From positions 1,612,001-1,676,000 of the forward strand of contig NZ_CP045295.1 of the NCBI RefSeq assembly GCF_009363095.1: a stretch of DNA of 64,000 nucleotides, written 5' to 3'. Below are positions 33,446 through 42,657 of the stretch, piece by piece. Below the pieces are notes generated by a model. That model saw only the letters and a program-made list of their open reading frames with translations. It searched no databases and was not told the origin of the DNA. How positions within the stretch are numbered: the stretch's first letter is position 1; each line of letters begins with the position of its first letter. The translations under genes were made by a program, and so were the position numbers. This DNA is from Paenibacillus cellulositrophicus (GTDB lineage Bacteria > Bacillota > Bacilli > Paenibacillales > Paenibacillaceae).

Positions 33446-35782
33446 TCAGCTGATCTTCTTCCAGTCGTCCGATCCGCTCCGGACAAGCACCTTCAGCTTG
33501 CTGTGATGCCATCCGAGCTTGATAAACCGGTCCTGGTCGCAGTCCTTCGCCTCCCACTCGTTCAGCCGCACGATATATCCGATTTCCTGCACGTTCAGCG
33601 GGACATATATAGTCGCCACAGCGCGTCCGTCCTCCATCCGGTCAAAATCGACCCGGCGTTCCCGCATGCCGCTGCCCCATACCCATAAGTTCCAGCCGTC
33701 ATATTTGCGGTCCTGGCGCTCATAATGCAGCTCCACCGTCTTGAGCGGGCGCGGACGGCCGCCTTCTTCCTCATACAGAACCATGACCGACAGGCCTGGG
33801 ACGCTCACCGTTTCGTCGACGATCATCTCCAGCGCCCCGTTCCGGGCCTGAAGGTTTTTGACGGCCACCTTCCAGCCGGTAATGGAAAACGGAATGTCGA
33901 CCTGCGCCTCCCGAACGTTTGCGTTATAGATGACGATGATATTTTTCCACGTATCGCCGTTGGCATGATCCTTCAGCCGGTAAGCGACGACATTGCCGTC
34001 GCAGCGCATGACCTCCATGCTCCGTTTGATCTGCTCCTTGTCCGTCATACGGAACGCCCGGTGGGCGCGGCGCAGCGCGATCAGCCCCTGGTAATACTCG
34101 AATACCGGAAGGAACCGGGACTTGTTGCTCCAGCGGATGGCGTTGATCGCATCCCCGCTCCGGTAGCTGTTGTGGTCGCCGAATTTGCTGCGGAGCATCT
34201 CGTCACCCGCATGAATGAGCGGAATCCCCTGAGAGGTCAGCACGATGCCGTTGGCCAGCAGCGCTCTCCGGACGCTTTCGTTCTCCAGCAGCCGGTCCTG
34301 GTCGATGCTCCGGTAAGGATCGGTGGCTGCGACAGCTTCTTCGAGGCTCCCCCCTCCGGCAAGTTGGCCGTTATCGATACCCCGGATCAGATCACCTCCC
34401 AGTCCCTGCGTAATCAGTACTTTATCCCACAGGTTAAGGTTGTCGTGAACCGTCACATAGTTGATCGTCTCCGTAGGTGACCCGGTGAAATCGTCGACCG
34501 CCCCCTGAACGCCGGCCAATACTGCCGCTTCCTTGCCGGGCTGCCCCGTGGCAAAGCCCTTTCCTGCACCGTCGCTGTCTCCCTTGATGGCCCCCCGGAA
34601 ATTGTCGTTGAAAACGGCAAAGCCTTTGCCCCTTTGGGATCCTTTCAAGGTTTGCTGCTTCAGCGGCGTTTCACCGCCTGTCCAAGGCTCCCCGTAAATC
34701 AGCAGTCCCGGATGCTCACGGCGGAGCTCCTCGGTGATCTGCGCGATCGTGTCCGTGTCGATCAGACCCATCAGGTCAAAACGGAATCCGTCGATATGGT
34801 ATTCTTCCGCCCAATAGCGCAGGGAATCCTTGATGTATTTGCGGACCATCGGGCGCTCGGTTGCCAGCTCGTTCCCGACGCCGGAGCCGTTGCTGAACCG
34901 CCCTGACGCATCGGTCCGGTAAAAATAACCCGGCACAAGCTTCTCAAACAGGCCGTCCCCCGCAGAGTAGGTATGATTGTACACCACATCCATCACGACC
35001 CGGATTCCTTTGCGGTGCAGCGCCATGATCATCTCCTTGCATTCCCGGATCCGGACTTCGGGGCTTGACGGGTCGGTCGCGTAGGAGCCTTCCGGCACGT
35101 TGTAATGCTGGGGATCATAACCCCAGTTGAATTTCGGTTCTGCCGAGTCCGGATCATCGACCGTCACCTCGTTCACCGTCGCGTAATCAAAAATCGGCAG
35201 CAGATGGACATGTGTCACGCCGAGTTCGGCCAAATGATCGATGCCGAGCCGGCTGCCGGCTGCGTCCCGCACGCCTGTCTCCGTAAACGCTTTGAACTTG
35301 CCTTTATACTGGAGCCCGGAATCCGGGCTGATCGAAAAATCCCTGACATGCAGTTCATAAAGTACCGAGTCTTCCACCCCCAGAAGACCGGGAGTTTCAT
35401 CCTCTTCCCAGCCCTCCGGGCTTGCGGCCTTCACGTCGACGATCGCCGTCCGCTGCCCGTTGGCACTGACCGCCCGGGCGTAAGGATCGGCCGCATAAAC
35501 TTCCCGTCCGTCCGGGTGCTCCACCTTGTACATATAATATTTTCCGGCCAAATCGCCTCTGAAATGAAGTGACCATACGCCGCCTTCCCCGCGTCTCATG
35601 CCGATTTCGAACCCTCCGGCGTGATCGGTAAGCGCTCCGCCGTCATAAGTTCCCGCGTCGTCGTACAAGGCGAGGGTTACCTTCGCCGCCGTCGGCGCCC
35701 AAACTTTGAATATACTTTCAAGATGCGTATAATGACATCCCAGGTCGCCACCTTCATATATTTCCACGTTATTCATCATCAT
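33446..35782 (-). CDS. pulA: Type I pullulanase
   Basis: A 778-residue GH13 debranching enzyme cutting alpha-1,6 links in pullulan, glycogen or limit dextrins. N-terminal CBM48-type domain (IFKVWAPTAAKVTLALYDDA), then the catalytic barrel with the type I signature FNWGYDPQHYNVPEGSY, VVMDVVYNHTYS, nucleophile region DGFRFDLMGLID, acid/base LLIYGEPWTGG and TVHDNLNLWDK. The last ~150 residues include an extra beta domain ending LGWHHSKLKVLVRSG. No signal peptide, so cytoplasmic, like AmyX. It probably processes branched oligosaccharides brought in by transporters. It stands apart from glycogen synthesis genes. A cre-like site overlaps its probable start of transcription. Confidence 0.95.
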   Translation of the reverse strand: MMMNNVEIYEGGDLGCHYTHLESIFKVWAPTAAKVTLALYDDAGTYDGGALTDHAGGFEIGMRRGEGGVWSLHFRGDLAGKYYMYKVEHPDGREVYAADPYARAVSANGQRTAIVDVKAASPEGWEEDETPGLLGVEDSVLYELHVRDFSISPDSGLQYKGKFKAFTETGVRDAAGSRLGIDHLAELGVTHVHLLPIFDYATVNEVTVDDPDSAEPKFNWGYDPQHYNVPEGSYATDPSSPEVRIRECKEMIMALHRKGIRVVMDVVYNHTYSAGDGLFEKLVPGYFYRTDASGRFSNGSGVGNELATERPMVRKYIKDSLRYWAEEYHIDGFRFDLMGLIDTDTIAQITEELRREHPGLLIYGEPWTGGETPLKQQTLKGSQRGKGFAVFNDNFRGAIKGDSDGAGKGFATGQPGKEAAVLAGVQGAVDDFTGSPTETINYVTVHDNLNLWDKVLITQGLGGDLIRGIDNGQLAGGGSLEEAVAATDPYRSIDQDRLLENESVRRALLANGIVLTSQGIPLIHAGDEMLRSKFGDHNSYRSGDAINAIRWSNKSRFLPVFEYYQGLIALRRAHRAFRMTDKEQIKRSMEVMRCDGNVVAYRLKDHANGDTWKNIIVIYNANVREAQVDIPFSITGWKVAVKNLQARNGALEMIVDETVSVPGLSVMVLYEEEGGRPRPLKTVELHYERQDRKYDGWNLWVWGSGMRERRVDFDRMEDGRAVATIYVPLNVQEIGYIVRLNEWEAKDCDQDRFIKLGWHHSKLKVLVRSGSDDWKKIS

Positions 35783-35817
35783 TCATCTCACCACCATGGT
35801 TTACCTGAATAAATGCC

Positions 35818-35867
35818 TCAAAAAATCGCTTTCACTACATCCTATGTTACTTTCTTGCCATTTGTAA
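35818..35867 (-). promoter_or_regulatory. Pullulanase promoter with cre-like element
   Basis: On the minus strand TTACAA (35867-35862) and TAGGAT (35844-35839) are 17 bases apart. TGAAAGCGATTTTTTGA (35834-35818) follows at the start of transcription and resembles a cre half-perfect site (TGAAAGCG). Carbon repression is a plausible inference. Confidence 0.45.
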
Positions 35868-36173
35868 GGGGTTCTATAAGCTTTTCCCTGCCCAAATTTA
35901 CGGGACAGCTGTGACTGCATGGTTAAATCATTATATGCTTGTACGCTAGCATTTACCCCATAGTTGCACGGTTCTTTCAAATCATAGAATAATAGATGCA
36001 GGGCAGCTTCCATTTAGCGGCGTATGTACCCTCCTCTTATTCTTGTTATCGACAAACCGAATCCTGGTCATAAATAAGCTGGCTTGAAGGAATAGTTTTA
36101 AGAAAATAACCCGCACTGCAGGTGCAATAAGCTGTGCAGGGATAACGGGCCGCCGTATAAAATCGTCGTATAA
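35868..36173. other. Intergenic stretch without recognised gene
   Basis: About 300 AT-rich bases between the pullulanase promoter and the gcvH terminator. A 70-codon open frame on the minus strand lacks a good ribosome binding site and recognisable features. Nothing else was recognised. Confidence 0.4.
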
Positions 36174-36209
36174 AATCAAAGAGGCTGCGGCACGATGTGC
36201 CCCAGCCCC
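36174..36209 (-). terminator. Probable terminator of the sdaAB-sdaAA-gcvH operon
   Basis: On the minus strand GGCTGGGGCAC and GTGCCGCAGCC pair with one mismatch around a 3-base loop, followed by the T-rich CTCTTTGATTTT. It lies 17 bases after the gcvH stop. Confidence 0.6.
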
Positions 36210-36225
36210 TGTCTCGATATCGTTA

Positions 36226-36618
36226 TTATTCGTTCAAAAATTGCTCATACTGCTCTGCCGTCAGCAGCGAATGCAGCTGCTCGTCCAAATCTCCTTCAAC
36301 CTCTACCTCGATCATCCAGCCTCCGTCGTACGGCTCGCTGTTGACGAGCTCCGGCTCGCTTTCCAGCGCATCGTTGATCTTGGTGACTTTGCCGCTCACC
36401 GGACTGAACAGATCCGACACGGTTTTGACCGACTCGATCGTTCCGATGCTCTCTTCGGCCGCTACGTCGGCGCCGGCTTCCGGCAGCTCCACAAACACGA
36501 TATCCCCCAGCTGGTGCTGGGCGAAGTCGCTGATCCCGATGCGGACCACAGATCCGCCTGCCTTTTCCACCCATTCATGATCCTTGCTGTACCAACGGTT
36601 CTCCTTCACATTGCTCAT
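36226..36618 (-). CDS. gcvH: Glycine cleavage system protein H
   Basis: A 130-residue lipoyl carrier that shuttles the aminomethyl group between GcvP, GcvT and lipoamide dehydrogenase. The lipoyl-lysine is Lys65 in ESVKTVSDLFSPVSG; the surrounding hammerhead (GISDFAQHQLGDIVFVELPE) and the EPELVNSEPYDGGWM region are canonical. AAAGGAGA precedes the ATG. It is not with gcvT-gcvPA-gcvPB but is the third gene after sdaAB and sdaAA on the minus strand, 49 bases behind sdaAA, and so probably falls under the riboswitch at 38360-38558. Confidence 0.97.
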   Translation of the reverse strand: MSNVKENRWYSKDHEWVEKAGGSVVRIGISDFAQHQLGDIVFVELPEAGADVAAEESIGTIESVKTVSDLFSPVSGKVTKINDALESEPELVNSEPYDGGWMIEVEVEGDLDEQLHSLLTAEQYEQFLNE

Positions 36619-36667
36619 CGATTTCGCGTCTCCTTTGATTTCAATTTTTGGGGCTGCCGTTAATAGG

Positions 36668-37588
36668 TTAATCTTCCTTGGCAGGCGCTTTGGCTTCTTT
36701 GGCCTTCCTGCGGCGCTGTTCCACCAGTTCCTTGGTCAGCTTGCGGCCAGTTGGCGTCTGGGCGAGTCCACCCTTCCCGGTCTCGCGGTGCTTGGCCGGC
36801 ATGGCGCTTCCGACCTCCAGCATGACGCCGATCACTTCATCGGCCGGGATAACGCTGCCAACGCCGGCAAGAGCCATGTCCGAAGCCGCCAGGGCCGTGA
36901 CGGCCCCCAGCCCGTTCCGGACGATGCAGGGAATCTCCACCAGCCCGGCGACCGGATCGCAGATCAGGCCGAGGCAGTTTTTCAGCGCCAGGCCAACAGC
37001 ATGAACGGCCTGCTGGGCCGTGCCGCCGCGCAGCTCGACCATCGCACCCGCGGCCATGCCGATCGCCGAACCGACTTCCGCCTGGCAGCCGCCTTCCGCC
37101 CCCGAGATCGAGGCGTTGTTGGCTATAACATAACCTATGGCGCCGGCACAGAACAAGCCCTTGACCAAATGTTCGTCCTCCCAGCCGAAGCGTTCCTGGG
37201 CGCTGACGAATACGCCGGGGATGATTCCGCAAGAGCCAGCCGTCGGCGTCGCGATAATGCGTCCCATCGAGGCGTTCACTTCCGACACCGCCAGCGCGTA
37301 GGCCATCGCCTCGGCCGCAGGGCCGCCAAGCGATGTTTCGCCCTGCTGCATATAATCCGACACCTTTTTGGCATCGCCGCCGGTGAGCCCGCTCCGCGAC
37401 TTGGTGTTGCCGGTGAGGCCCTGGCGCACCGCCTCCTTCATCACACCGTAATATTCGGCCATTTGCCGGAATACTTCCTCGCGGGAGACGCCCGTTTCGC
37501 GCGCCTGATCCTCAAGCATAACCTCGGCAATCGTCTTGTTCTCCTGGCGGCAAATCTCCGCCAGCTGTTCGAGGGTCTCGAATCTCAT
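36668..37588 (-). CDS. sdaAA: L-serine ammonia-lyase, iron-sulfur type, alpha subunit
   Basis: A 306-residue subunit of the oxygen-sensitive [4Fe-4S] serine deaminase that makes pyruvate and ammonia from L-serine. It shows RSGLTGGDAKKVSDYMQQGE, the cysteine motif TAGSCGIIPGVF, SISGAEGGCQAEVGSAIGMA, and CDPVAGLVEIPCIVRNGLGA, which supply the cluster ligands. It starts 7 bases after sdaAB, with AAAGGAG 9 bases ahead. The C-terminus is basic and Ala-rich (RRRKAKEAKAPAKED). Its placement with gcvH under a glycine riboswitch ties serine breakdown to glycine excess. Confidence 0.96.
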   Translation of the reverse strand: MRFETLEQLAEICRQENKTIAEVMLEDQARETGVSREEVFRQMAEYYGVMKEAVRQGLTGNTKSRSGLTGGDAKKVSDYMQQGETSLGGPAAEAMAYALAVSEVNASMGRIIATPTAGSCGIIPGVFVSAQERFGWEDEHLVKGLFCAGAIGYVIANNASISGAEGGCQAEVGSAIGMAAGAMVELRGGTAQQAVHAVGLALKNCLGLICDPVAGLVEIPCIVRNGLGAVTALAASDMALAGVGSVIPADEVIGVMLEVGSAMPAKHRETGKGGLAQTPTGRKLTKELVEQRRRKAKEAKAPAKED

Positions 37589-37595
37589 ATGATGG

Positions 37596-38270
37596 TTAGC
37601 TCCTTTTGGTCAAATCGATCATCGTTACTTCCTTGATGTGGGGAAGCTTGCGGATGGCCTGAATCGTGCTCTCCTCCGGAGCGGAATCCAGCTCGAACAC
37701 GGTCATCGCATCCCCGCTGCGTCCCTTGCGGTCCACATCCATATATCCGATATTATATCCGTCCCGGCTGAGCAGCGCGGTCATGTTGGCCAGAACGCCC
37801 TGGCTGTCGGAATGCTTCACCGCCAGGGTCGGGTATTCGCCCGTGATCTGCACGTCAAAACCGTTCAGCGAATATACCGCGATCGTCCCGCCGCCAATCG
37901 AGGCGGCTACGATTTCAGCGGTCCGGCCGCCCCCGGTCAGCTGGATTTTGACCGAGTTCGGATGCGGTCCGTTGCCCCGGCCCTGAACCCATTCCAGGGT
38001 CATGCCGGCTTCTTCGGCCAGCACGTCCGCTTGCGGAATCCGCTGATCATCCGTATCATAATCCATTAGCCCGGCGGTCAGCGCCAAATCGGTTCCATGT
38101 CCCCAATACGTCTCTGCAAAAGAACCGAACAGCGTCATCTTGGCCGTCTCCGGCTGGCTGCCCAGCAGCTGACGCGCCACTCTGCCAATGCGTACCGCTC
38201 CAGCGGTGTGCGAGCTGGAAGGCCCCACCATGGAGGGACCGATAATGGAAAACACATTTTTAAATCTCAC
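37596..38270 (-). CDS. sdaAB: L-serine ammonia-lyase, iron-sulfur type, beta subunit
   Basis: A 224-residue beta subunit. N-terminal serine dehydratase beta domain (FSIIGPSMVGPSSSHTAGAV, about 8-27, the hallmark) and a C-terminal ACT domain (~145-220: YPTLAVKHSDSQGVLANMTA) that may bind serine or another amino acid. Start is GTG at 38270 with GGGGAG upstream. First gene of the operon, following a tandem glycine riboswitch with terminator. The 7-base gap to sdaAA indicates translational coupling. Confidence 0.96.
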   Translation of the reverse strand: MRFKNVFSIIGPSMVGPSSSHTAGAVRIGRVARQLLGSQPETAKMTLFGSFAETYWGHGTDLALTAGLMDYDTDDQRIPQADVLAEEAGMTLEWVQGRGNGPHPNSVKIQLTGGGRTAEIVAASIGGGTIAVYSLNGFDVQITGEYPTLAVKHSDSQGVLANMTALLSRDGYNIGYMDVDRKGRSGDAMTVFELDSAPEESTIQAIRKLPHIKEVTMIDLTKRS

Positions 38271-38326
38271 TTCGTTCTACGCTCCCCGTTAGCTATTTTC
38301 GACGCGCTTTGCGATGAATTAGACAG

Positions 38327-38370
38327 AAAAAAGGACAGCAAAAAAGGCGTCAGCACCTTTTCTCTGTCCC
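38327..38370 (-). terminator. Expression-platform terminator of the sdaA riboswitch
   Basis: On the minus strand GGACAG pairs with CTGTCC and encloses an inner AAAAGG/CCTTTT hairpin; TTTTTT follows. The 5' arm overlaps the end of the second aptamer, so ligand binding can prevent its formation. Confidence 0.88.
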
Positions 38371-38558
38371 TTGTACCTGAGAGTTTGTGCGGCATCGTGC
38401 GCCGCGTTCCCCTTGGGTGGCCGTATAGCTCTCTCCAGAGCCGCGTCCCGCGGCGGTTCCTTGTACCTGAGAGATTAGCTGCCTGCATGTGCCTACCTGC
38501 AGCTTGCTCCTTCGGTGCCGCCCTTATACGATGGGCGGTCTCTCCCGCGCGCGTTCAT
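38360..38558 (-). ncRNA. Tandem glycine riboswitch upstream of sdaAB-sdaAA-gcvH
   Basis: Two consecutive aptamers on the minus strand. The first opens with GGGAGAGA and ends CTCTCAGGTACAAGGA; the linker holds CTCTGGAGAGAG; the second ends CTCTCAGGTACAAGGGAC and runs into the terminator. These are the conserved gcvT-motif elements. By analogy with the Bacillus subtilis gcvT riboswitch, glycine should favour read-through. It is a copy separate from the one over gcvT on the other strand. Confidence 0.92.
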
Positions 38559-38616
38559 CCGCTGAATATTCAATTACTTTCCAGGCATCCGCTCTACTTT
38601 TCTAAACTCTGAACTA

Positions 38617-38646
38617 AGAATAAAGCAGAGCGAATACGGGTGTCAA
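38617..38646 (-). promoter_or_regulatory. Promoter of the sdaA riboswitch operon
   Basis: On the minus strand TTGACA (38646-38641), 18-base spacer, TATTCT (38622-38617). Transcription would begin near 38610, some 50 bases before the first aptamer. Confidence 0.75.
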
Positions 38647-38666
38647 TATAACATATGCGGCCTCGT

Positions 38667-39505
38667 CTAAAACTCCATTCCCGTGCGCAAAAATTGCATC
38701 GCTCCGAGCGCCGCGATCCGCTTGCCGTCTTTCGGGGATGCGAAGGAGCACGCTTGGAACATGTCCGGCAGCGTATGCTTCTCGGCCGTTCGCAAAGCGG
38801 TGTCCATATATCCCGGATAGGTGGAGGTACTGCCTCCAATCACCAGGACGTCCGGGTTAAACAGGTGCAGCACGTTGGTGATGGCCAGCCCGCAGTAAAA
38901 GCCGGCACGTTCCAGCAAAGCCAACGAATCGCCGTCTCCATCTCGGATCTTGGCGAGGAAGGCGTCGATACCGCAGCCCGCCCTAGCGAGAATTCCGATG
39001 CCGCCCGCCAGTTCGTCCACCTTGCGCGGCCCGGCTTCAGTCGCAATAACGGTGTAGCCCAGCTCCCCGGCAAACCCGCCTGCGCCGGTATACATCCGCT
39101 GTTTGGAGTAGATCCCGAGCGCAAGCCCCGAGCCGGCCATCATCACCGCGACCGTATCCTTTTCCGGATAATTGGCCGCCTCGGCAACCGTCGCCGCTTT
39201 CACGTCATTGATCAGACGGCAGCGAAAGCGCCCTTTGGCAAAATCGTCAGCCGTCACCCCGCACAGCGCGCGGATATCGGAAAACTGCAGGCGGCGGTCT
39301 CCCTCTACGAGTCCCGGAAGCGCGATTCCCAGCCCTCCGGCTCATACGGGAGCCCTGCTATAAAACGGTCAATCTCCCCCGCCAGATATTCCAGCGAACA
39401 ATCCAGCCCGGTAGGGACCTTCCGCTCGACAAGCTGTCCATCCACCTCGGCAACCATCAGCATTTTCGTACATCCCATATCGACGCCTACTACGTTCTTC
39501 ATCAT
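38667..39505 (-). pseudogene. Frameshifted ROK-family sugar kinase-like gene
   Basis: A ROK protein in two frames. The first part (39505 down to about 39335) encodes NVVGVDMGCTKMLMVAEVDG and runs into a stop at 39305. One base appears missing near 39332-39335: the next frame continues without gap as LGIALPGLVEGDRRLQFSD and goes on to LINDVKAATVAEAANYP (catalytic Asp), MMAGSGLALGIYSKQ and FNPDVLVIGGSTSTYPGYM. Joined, it would be about 279 residues. The nucleotide loop is DMGCTK rather than DIGGTK and the ROK zinc motif CxCGxxGCxE is absent, so it is a divergent member even without the break. GGAGG lies 7 bases before the ATG at 39505. Sequencing error is possible. Confidence 0.8.
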
Positions 39506-39665
39506 CACAGCTCCTCCCAAACATCCTGATTCGCTTCACCTTCGGCAGACAGCTCTGGGACGATACAGTCCCCTCAGAGTACCGCTTGGACCAAAATACC
39601 CAAAATCGAACATTATCAACATAAATTCATTGTAATATTCGTAAATAGGCATTATGATAATGTTG

Positions 39666-39694
39666 TTGACACCGGTTTGTACTTTGAGTATTAA
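39666..39694 (+). promoter_or_regulatory. Promoter of the gcvT operon
   Basis: TTGACA (39666-39671), 17-base spacer, TATTAA (39689-39694). It lies about 80 bases ahead of the first glycine aptamer. Confidence 0.75.
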
Positions 39695-39774
39695 TAATAT
39701 ATAGAACGAACTCGAACATTTGATTCGAGCTTTATGATGTCGTGAACAAACAATCGTATAGCGGATGATGGTAA

Positions 39775-40012
39775 TGGGAGAGATTACTGCAAGCAGTAAC
39801 GCCGAAGGAGTAAGCCCGGACCCGGGTGAATCTCTCAGGCAAAAGGACGATTACCGGACGCATCTCTGGAGAGAATTCTGAACGTAAGAATCACCCAAGG
39901 GGAAACTTGCTTGTTGCCCGGGGTTGATGTGGAGCCCGAATTTCGCCTGTGAAGTCCCCGGGCCGCTCCATTCACCGGCATCCGTAAGGTAACTCTCAGG
40001 TACCAAGGACAG
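39775..40012 (+). ncRNA. Tandem glycine riboswitch upstream of gcvT-gcvPA-gcvPB
   Basis: Two aptamers in tandem. Aptamer 1: GGGAGAGATTACTG to CTCTCAGGCAAAAGGAC; linker CTCTGGAGAGA; aptamer 2 with a longer variable arm (about 39910-39975) and the end CTCTCAGGTACCAAGGAC. These are the conserved blocks of the gcvT motif, placed directly before the glycine cleavage operon. Confidence 0.95.
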
Positions 40013-40067
40013 AGCTTGAAAGAAAGTATGCGAGCACGCATGCTTATTCTTTCGCCCTGTCCTTTTT
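40007..40067 (+). terminator. Expression-platform terminator of the gcvT riboswitch
   Basis: GGACAG pairs with CTGTCC and encloses an inner GAAAGAA/TTCTTTC stem; TTTTT follows. The 5' arm overlaps the end of aptamer 2, as in the sdaA copy. Confidence 0.88.
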
Positions 40068-40140
40068 GTGCTGCTTGAAAAAACTTTTATGATGAAAAGC
40101 CTAAACAATCCGTGGTAACACGTGAAAACCGAGGTGACTC

Positions 40141-41247
40141 ATGTCCGAATTGAAAAGAACACCGCTTTTTCCGCTCTATGCACAGGTTCCCGGCGTCCGC
40201 TGCATCGATTTTGGCGGCTGGGAGCTTCCCGTCCAGTTCAGCGGCATCCACAAAGAGCATGAGGCGGTCCGCGAGGCCGCCGGGCTCTTCGACGTTTCCC
40301 ACATGGGCGAATTCAAAGTGGACGGCCCGGGATCGGAGGATTTTCTCCAGCTCGTGACCGTCAATGACGTATCGATTCTCGAGCCGGGTCAGGCGCAGTA
40401 CAGCGCTTTGTGCTATCCGGACGGGGGCGTTGTCGACGACCTGCTCGTCTACAAGCTGGGCGTGGCGTCCTACATGCTGGTTGTGAACGCCTCCAATATC
40501 GATAAGGATTGGGCCTGGCTTCAGGAGCACCGGCCGGACGGCGTGAACATGGTGAACGAGTCCGATGGAACTGCGCTGCTGGCTCTCCAGGGGCCGAAGG
40601 CTGAAGCGGTGCTGCAGCCGCTCGTCGATGCCGATCTGGGGCAGCTCGCCCCGTTTCATTTTATCCAAAATGTGAAGCTGTTCGGCGCTAGTACGTTGAT
40701 TTCCCGCACCGGTTATACGGGGGAAGACGGCTTTGAGATCTACCTTGCCGCACAGGATGCTCCTGCAGTCTGGAGCGGCTTGCTCGAGCAAGGCGATAGT
40801 GCGGGCCTGATTCCGGCAGGGCTCGGCGCCCGCGACACGCTTCGCTTCGAAGCGAAGCTGCCGCTGTACGGACAGGAGCTGTCCAAGGACATCTCCCCGC
40901 TCGAAGGCGGCATCGGCTTCTTCGTCAAGCTGGGCAAAGCGGCCGATTTTATCGGCAAGTCGGCCCTGCAGCAGCAGAAAGACGCCGGGGTGCCGCGCAA
41001 ACTGGTCGGCATCGAAATGATCGACCGGGGCATCCCCCGCTCCCATTATCCCGTATATGCGGGAGATGAGCAGATCGGCGAAGTGACGACGGGAACCCAG
41101 TCCCCGACGCTGAAGCGTAATCTCGGGCTCGCGCTCGTGCAAAGCGGCTATTCCGCCCTTGGAACCGAAGTGGAAGTCGACGTCCGGGGCAAGCGGCTCA
41201 AAGCCAAGGTCGTAAGTACCCCTTTCTACAAACGCGAGCGCAAATAA
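40141..41247 (+). CDS. gcvT: Aminomethyltransferase (glycine cleavage T protein)
   Basis: A 368-residue T protein that releases ammonia from the aminomethyl-lipoyl group and passes the one-carbon unit to tetrahydrofolate. Marks: [77 protein letters not shown] and [20 protein letters not shown] (catalytic Asp and folate-contacting residues), and [20 protein letters not shown]. Starts with ATG behind GAGGTGA. First gene of the riboswitch-controlled gcvT-gcvPA-gcvPB operon, with 57 bases to gcvPA. Confidence 0.97.
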   Translation: MSELKRTPLFPLYAQVPGVRCIDFGGWELPVQFSGIHKEHEAVREAAGLFDVSHMGEFKVDGPGSEDFLQLVTVNDVSILEPGQAQYSALCYPDGGVVDDLLVYKLGVASYMLVVNASNIDKDWAWLQEHRPDGVNMVNESDGTALLALQGPKAEAVLQPLVDADLGQLAPFHFIQNVKLFGASTLISRTGYTGEDGFEIYLAAQDAPAVWSGLLEQGDSAGLIPAGLGARDTLRFEAKLPLYGQELSKDISPLEGGIGFFVKLGKAADFIGKSALQQQKDAGVPRKLVGIEMIDRGIPRSHYPVYAGDEQIGEVTTGTQSPTLKRNLGLALVQSGYSALGTEVEVDVRGKRLKAKVVSTPFYKRERK

Positions 41248-41304
41248 ATAGCAGGCTAATAGCATGATACGATTTTCAACCTAACCTAAAGGAGCTGACT
41301 CCAC

Positions 41305-42657
41305 TTGAAACACCGTTATCTGCCTATGACCGAACAGGACCAGCAGGAAATGCTGGATACGATCGGCGTCTCCTCTCTGGAGGACCTGTTCAAGGACATT
41401 CCTGAAGAAATCCGTTTCAAAGGGGACTTGCCCGTATCCCCTGGACTGAATGAATACGCGCTGACGACGCACCTGTCGGAGCTTGCCGCTAAAAATGCCA
41501 ATACGGACCAATATGCCAGCTTTCTGGGCGCCGGAATTTATGATCACCACATCCCTTCGGTCATCAACCATGTCGTGTCTCGTTCCGAATTTTACACGGC
41601 CTACACGCCGTATCAGCCGGAAATCAGCCAAGGCGAGCTGCAGGCAATCTTCGAGTTTCAGTCTTACATTTGCGAGCTGACCGGCATGGCCGTCGCCAAC
41701 GCCAGTATGTATGACGGGGCCACCGCCCTCGCTGAAGCCGGCTCCCTGGCCAGCGCCGCCACAAAGCGCAAGCAGCTGCTCGTGTCCAGCACGGTGCATC
41801 CGGAGGCCCGTCAGGTTGTCCGCACGTATGCCAAAGGGCTCGGTCTCGACGTCGTGGAGGTCCCTTCCGCAAACGGCGTCACCAACCTGGCCGAGCTGGC
41901 TGAAGCCGTGTCCGACCAAACGGCCGCCGTACTCGTGCAGAGCCCGAACTTCTTCGGAGCGATCGAGGATTTGGCAGCCATCGGCGACCTCATCCATGCC
42001 AGCAAAGGGCTGATGGTCGTCAGCACCAACCCGATCTCCCTTGGCATTCTCGAAGCGCCAGGCAAGCTCGGAGCCGACATTGTCGTCGGCGACGCGCAGC
42101 CGCTCGGCATCTCATCTTCCTTGGGCGGGCCAACCTGCGGATTCTTTGCCGTGTCGCAGGACCATATGCGCCGCATGCCCGGACGGATCGTGGGCCAGAC
42201 GGTCGACCGGAACGGCAAGCGCGGCTTCGTTCTGACGCTGCAGGCCCGCGAGCAGCATATCCGCCGCGAGAAAGCGACGTCCAACATCTGCTCCAACCAG
42301 GCGCTGCTCGCCCTCTGCGCATCCGTATACCTGTCGGTCATGGGCAAGCAGGGCATGATCGAGGTCGGCCAGCTGAATCTGCAGAAGAGCCATTACGCCG
42401 CACGCCGGCTGGGCAGCATTTCAGGGGTAAGCATGCCGTTCACGTCCCCGTATTTTAACGAATTTGTCATTAAGCTGCCGGAAGGAACCCGCGTGGCCGA
42501 AGTCAATGCGAAGCTGCTGCATAAAGGCATCCTCGGCGGCTACGACCTCGGCAGAGCTTATTCCGAACTGGAAGGACATATGCTGATTGCTGTCACGGAA
42601 CGCCGCACCAAAGAACAGATCGATCAATTCGCTCAAGCGCTGGAGGGCTGCATATGA
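41305..42657 (+). CDS. gcvPA: Glycine dehydrogenase (decarboxylating) subunit 1
   Basis: A 450-residue N-terminal-type half of the split P protein found in Firmicutes. It pairs with GcvPB to decarboxylate glycine. Marks: [71 protein letters not shown], and [20 protein letters not shown]. It has no PLP lysine, as expected for this subunit. Start is TTG at 41305 with AAAGGAG about 10 bases upstream. Its stop overlaps the gcvPB start (ATGA). Confidence 0.96.
   Translation: MKHRYLPMTEQDQQEMLDTIGVSSLEDLFKDIPEEIRFKGDLPVSPGLNEYALTTHLSELAAKNANTDQYASFLGAGIYDHHIPSVINHVVSRSEFYTAYTPYQPEISQGELQAIFEFQSYICELTGMAVANASMYDGATALAEAGSLASAATKRKQLLVSSTVHPEARQVVRTYAKGLGLDVVEVPSANGVTNLAELAEAVSDQTAAVLVQSPNFFGAIEDLAAIGDLIHASKGLMVVSTNPISLGILEAPGKLGADIVVGDAQPLGISSSLGGPTCGFFAVSQDHMRRMPGRIVGQTVDRNGKRGFVLTLQAREQHIRREKATSNICSNQALLALCASVYLSVMGKQGMIEVGQLNLQKSHYAARRLGSISGVSMPFTSPYFNEFVIKLPEGTRVAEVNAKLLHKGILGGYDLGRAYSELEGHMLIAVTERRTKEQIDQFAQALEGCI

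Noticed and set aside
35801..36013. 70-codon minus-strand frame
   Set aside because: Overlaps the pullulanase promoter region; no ribosome binding site or recognisable sequence.
40087..41265. 392-codon open frame opposite gcvT
   Set aside because: Covers gcvT almost exactly and reads as its reverse complement; gcvT is certain.
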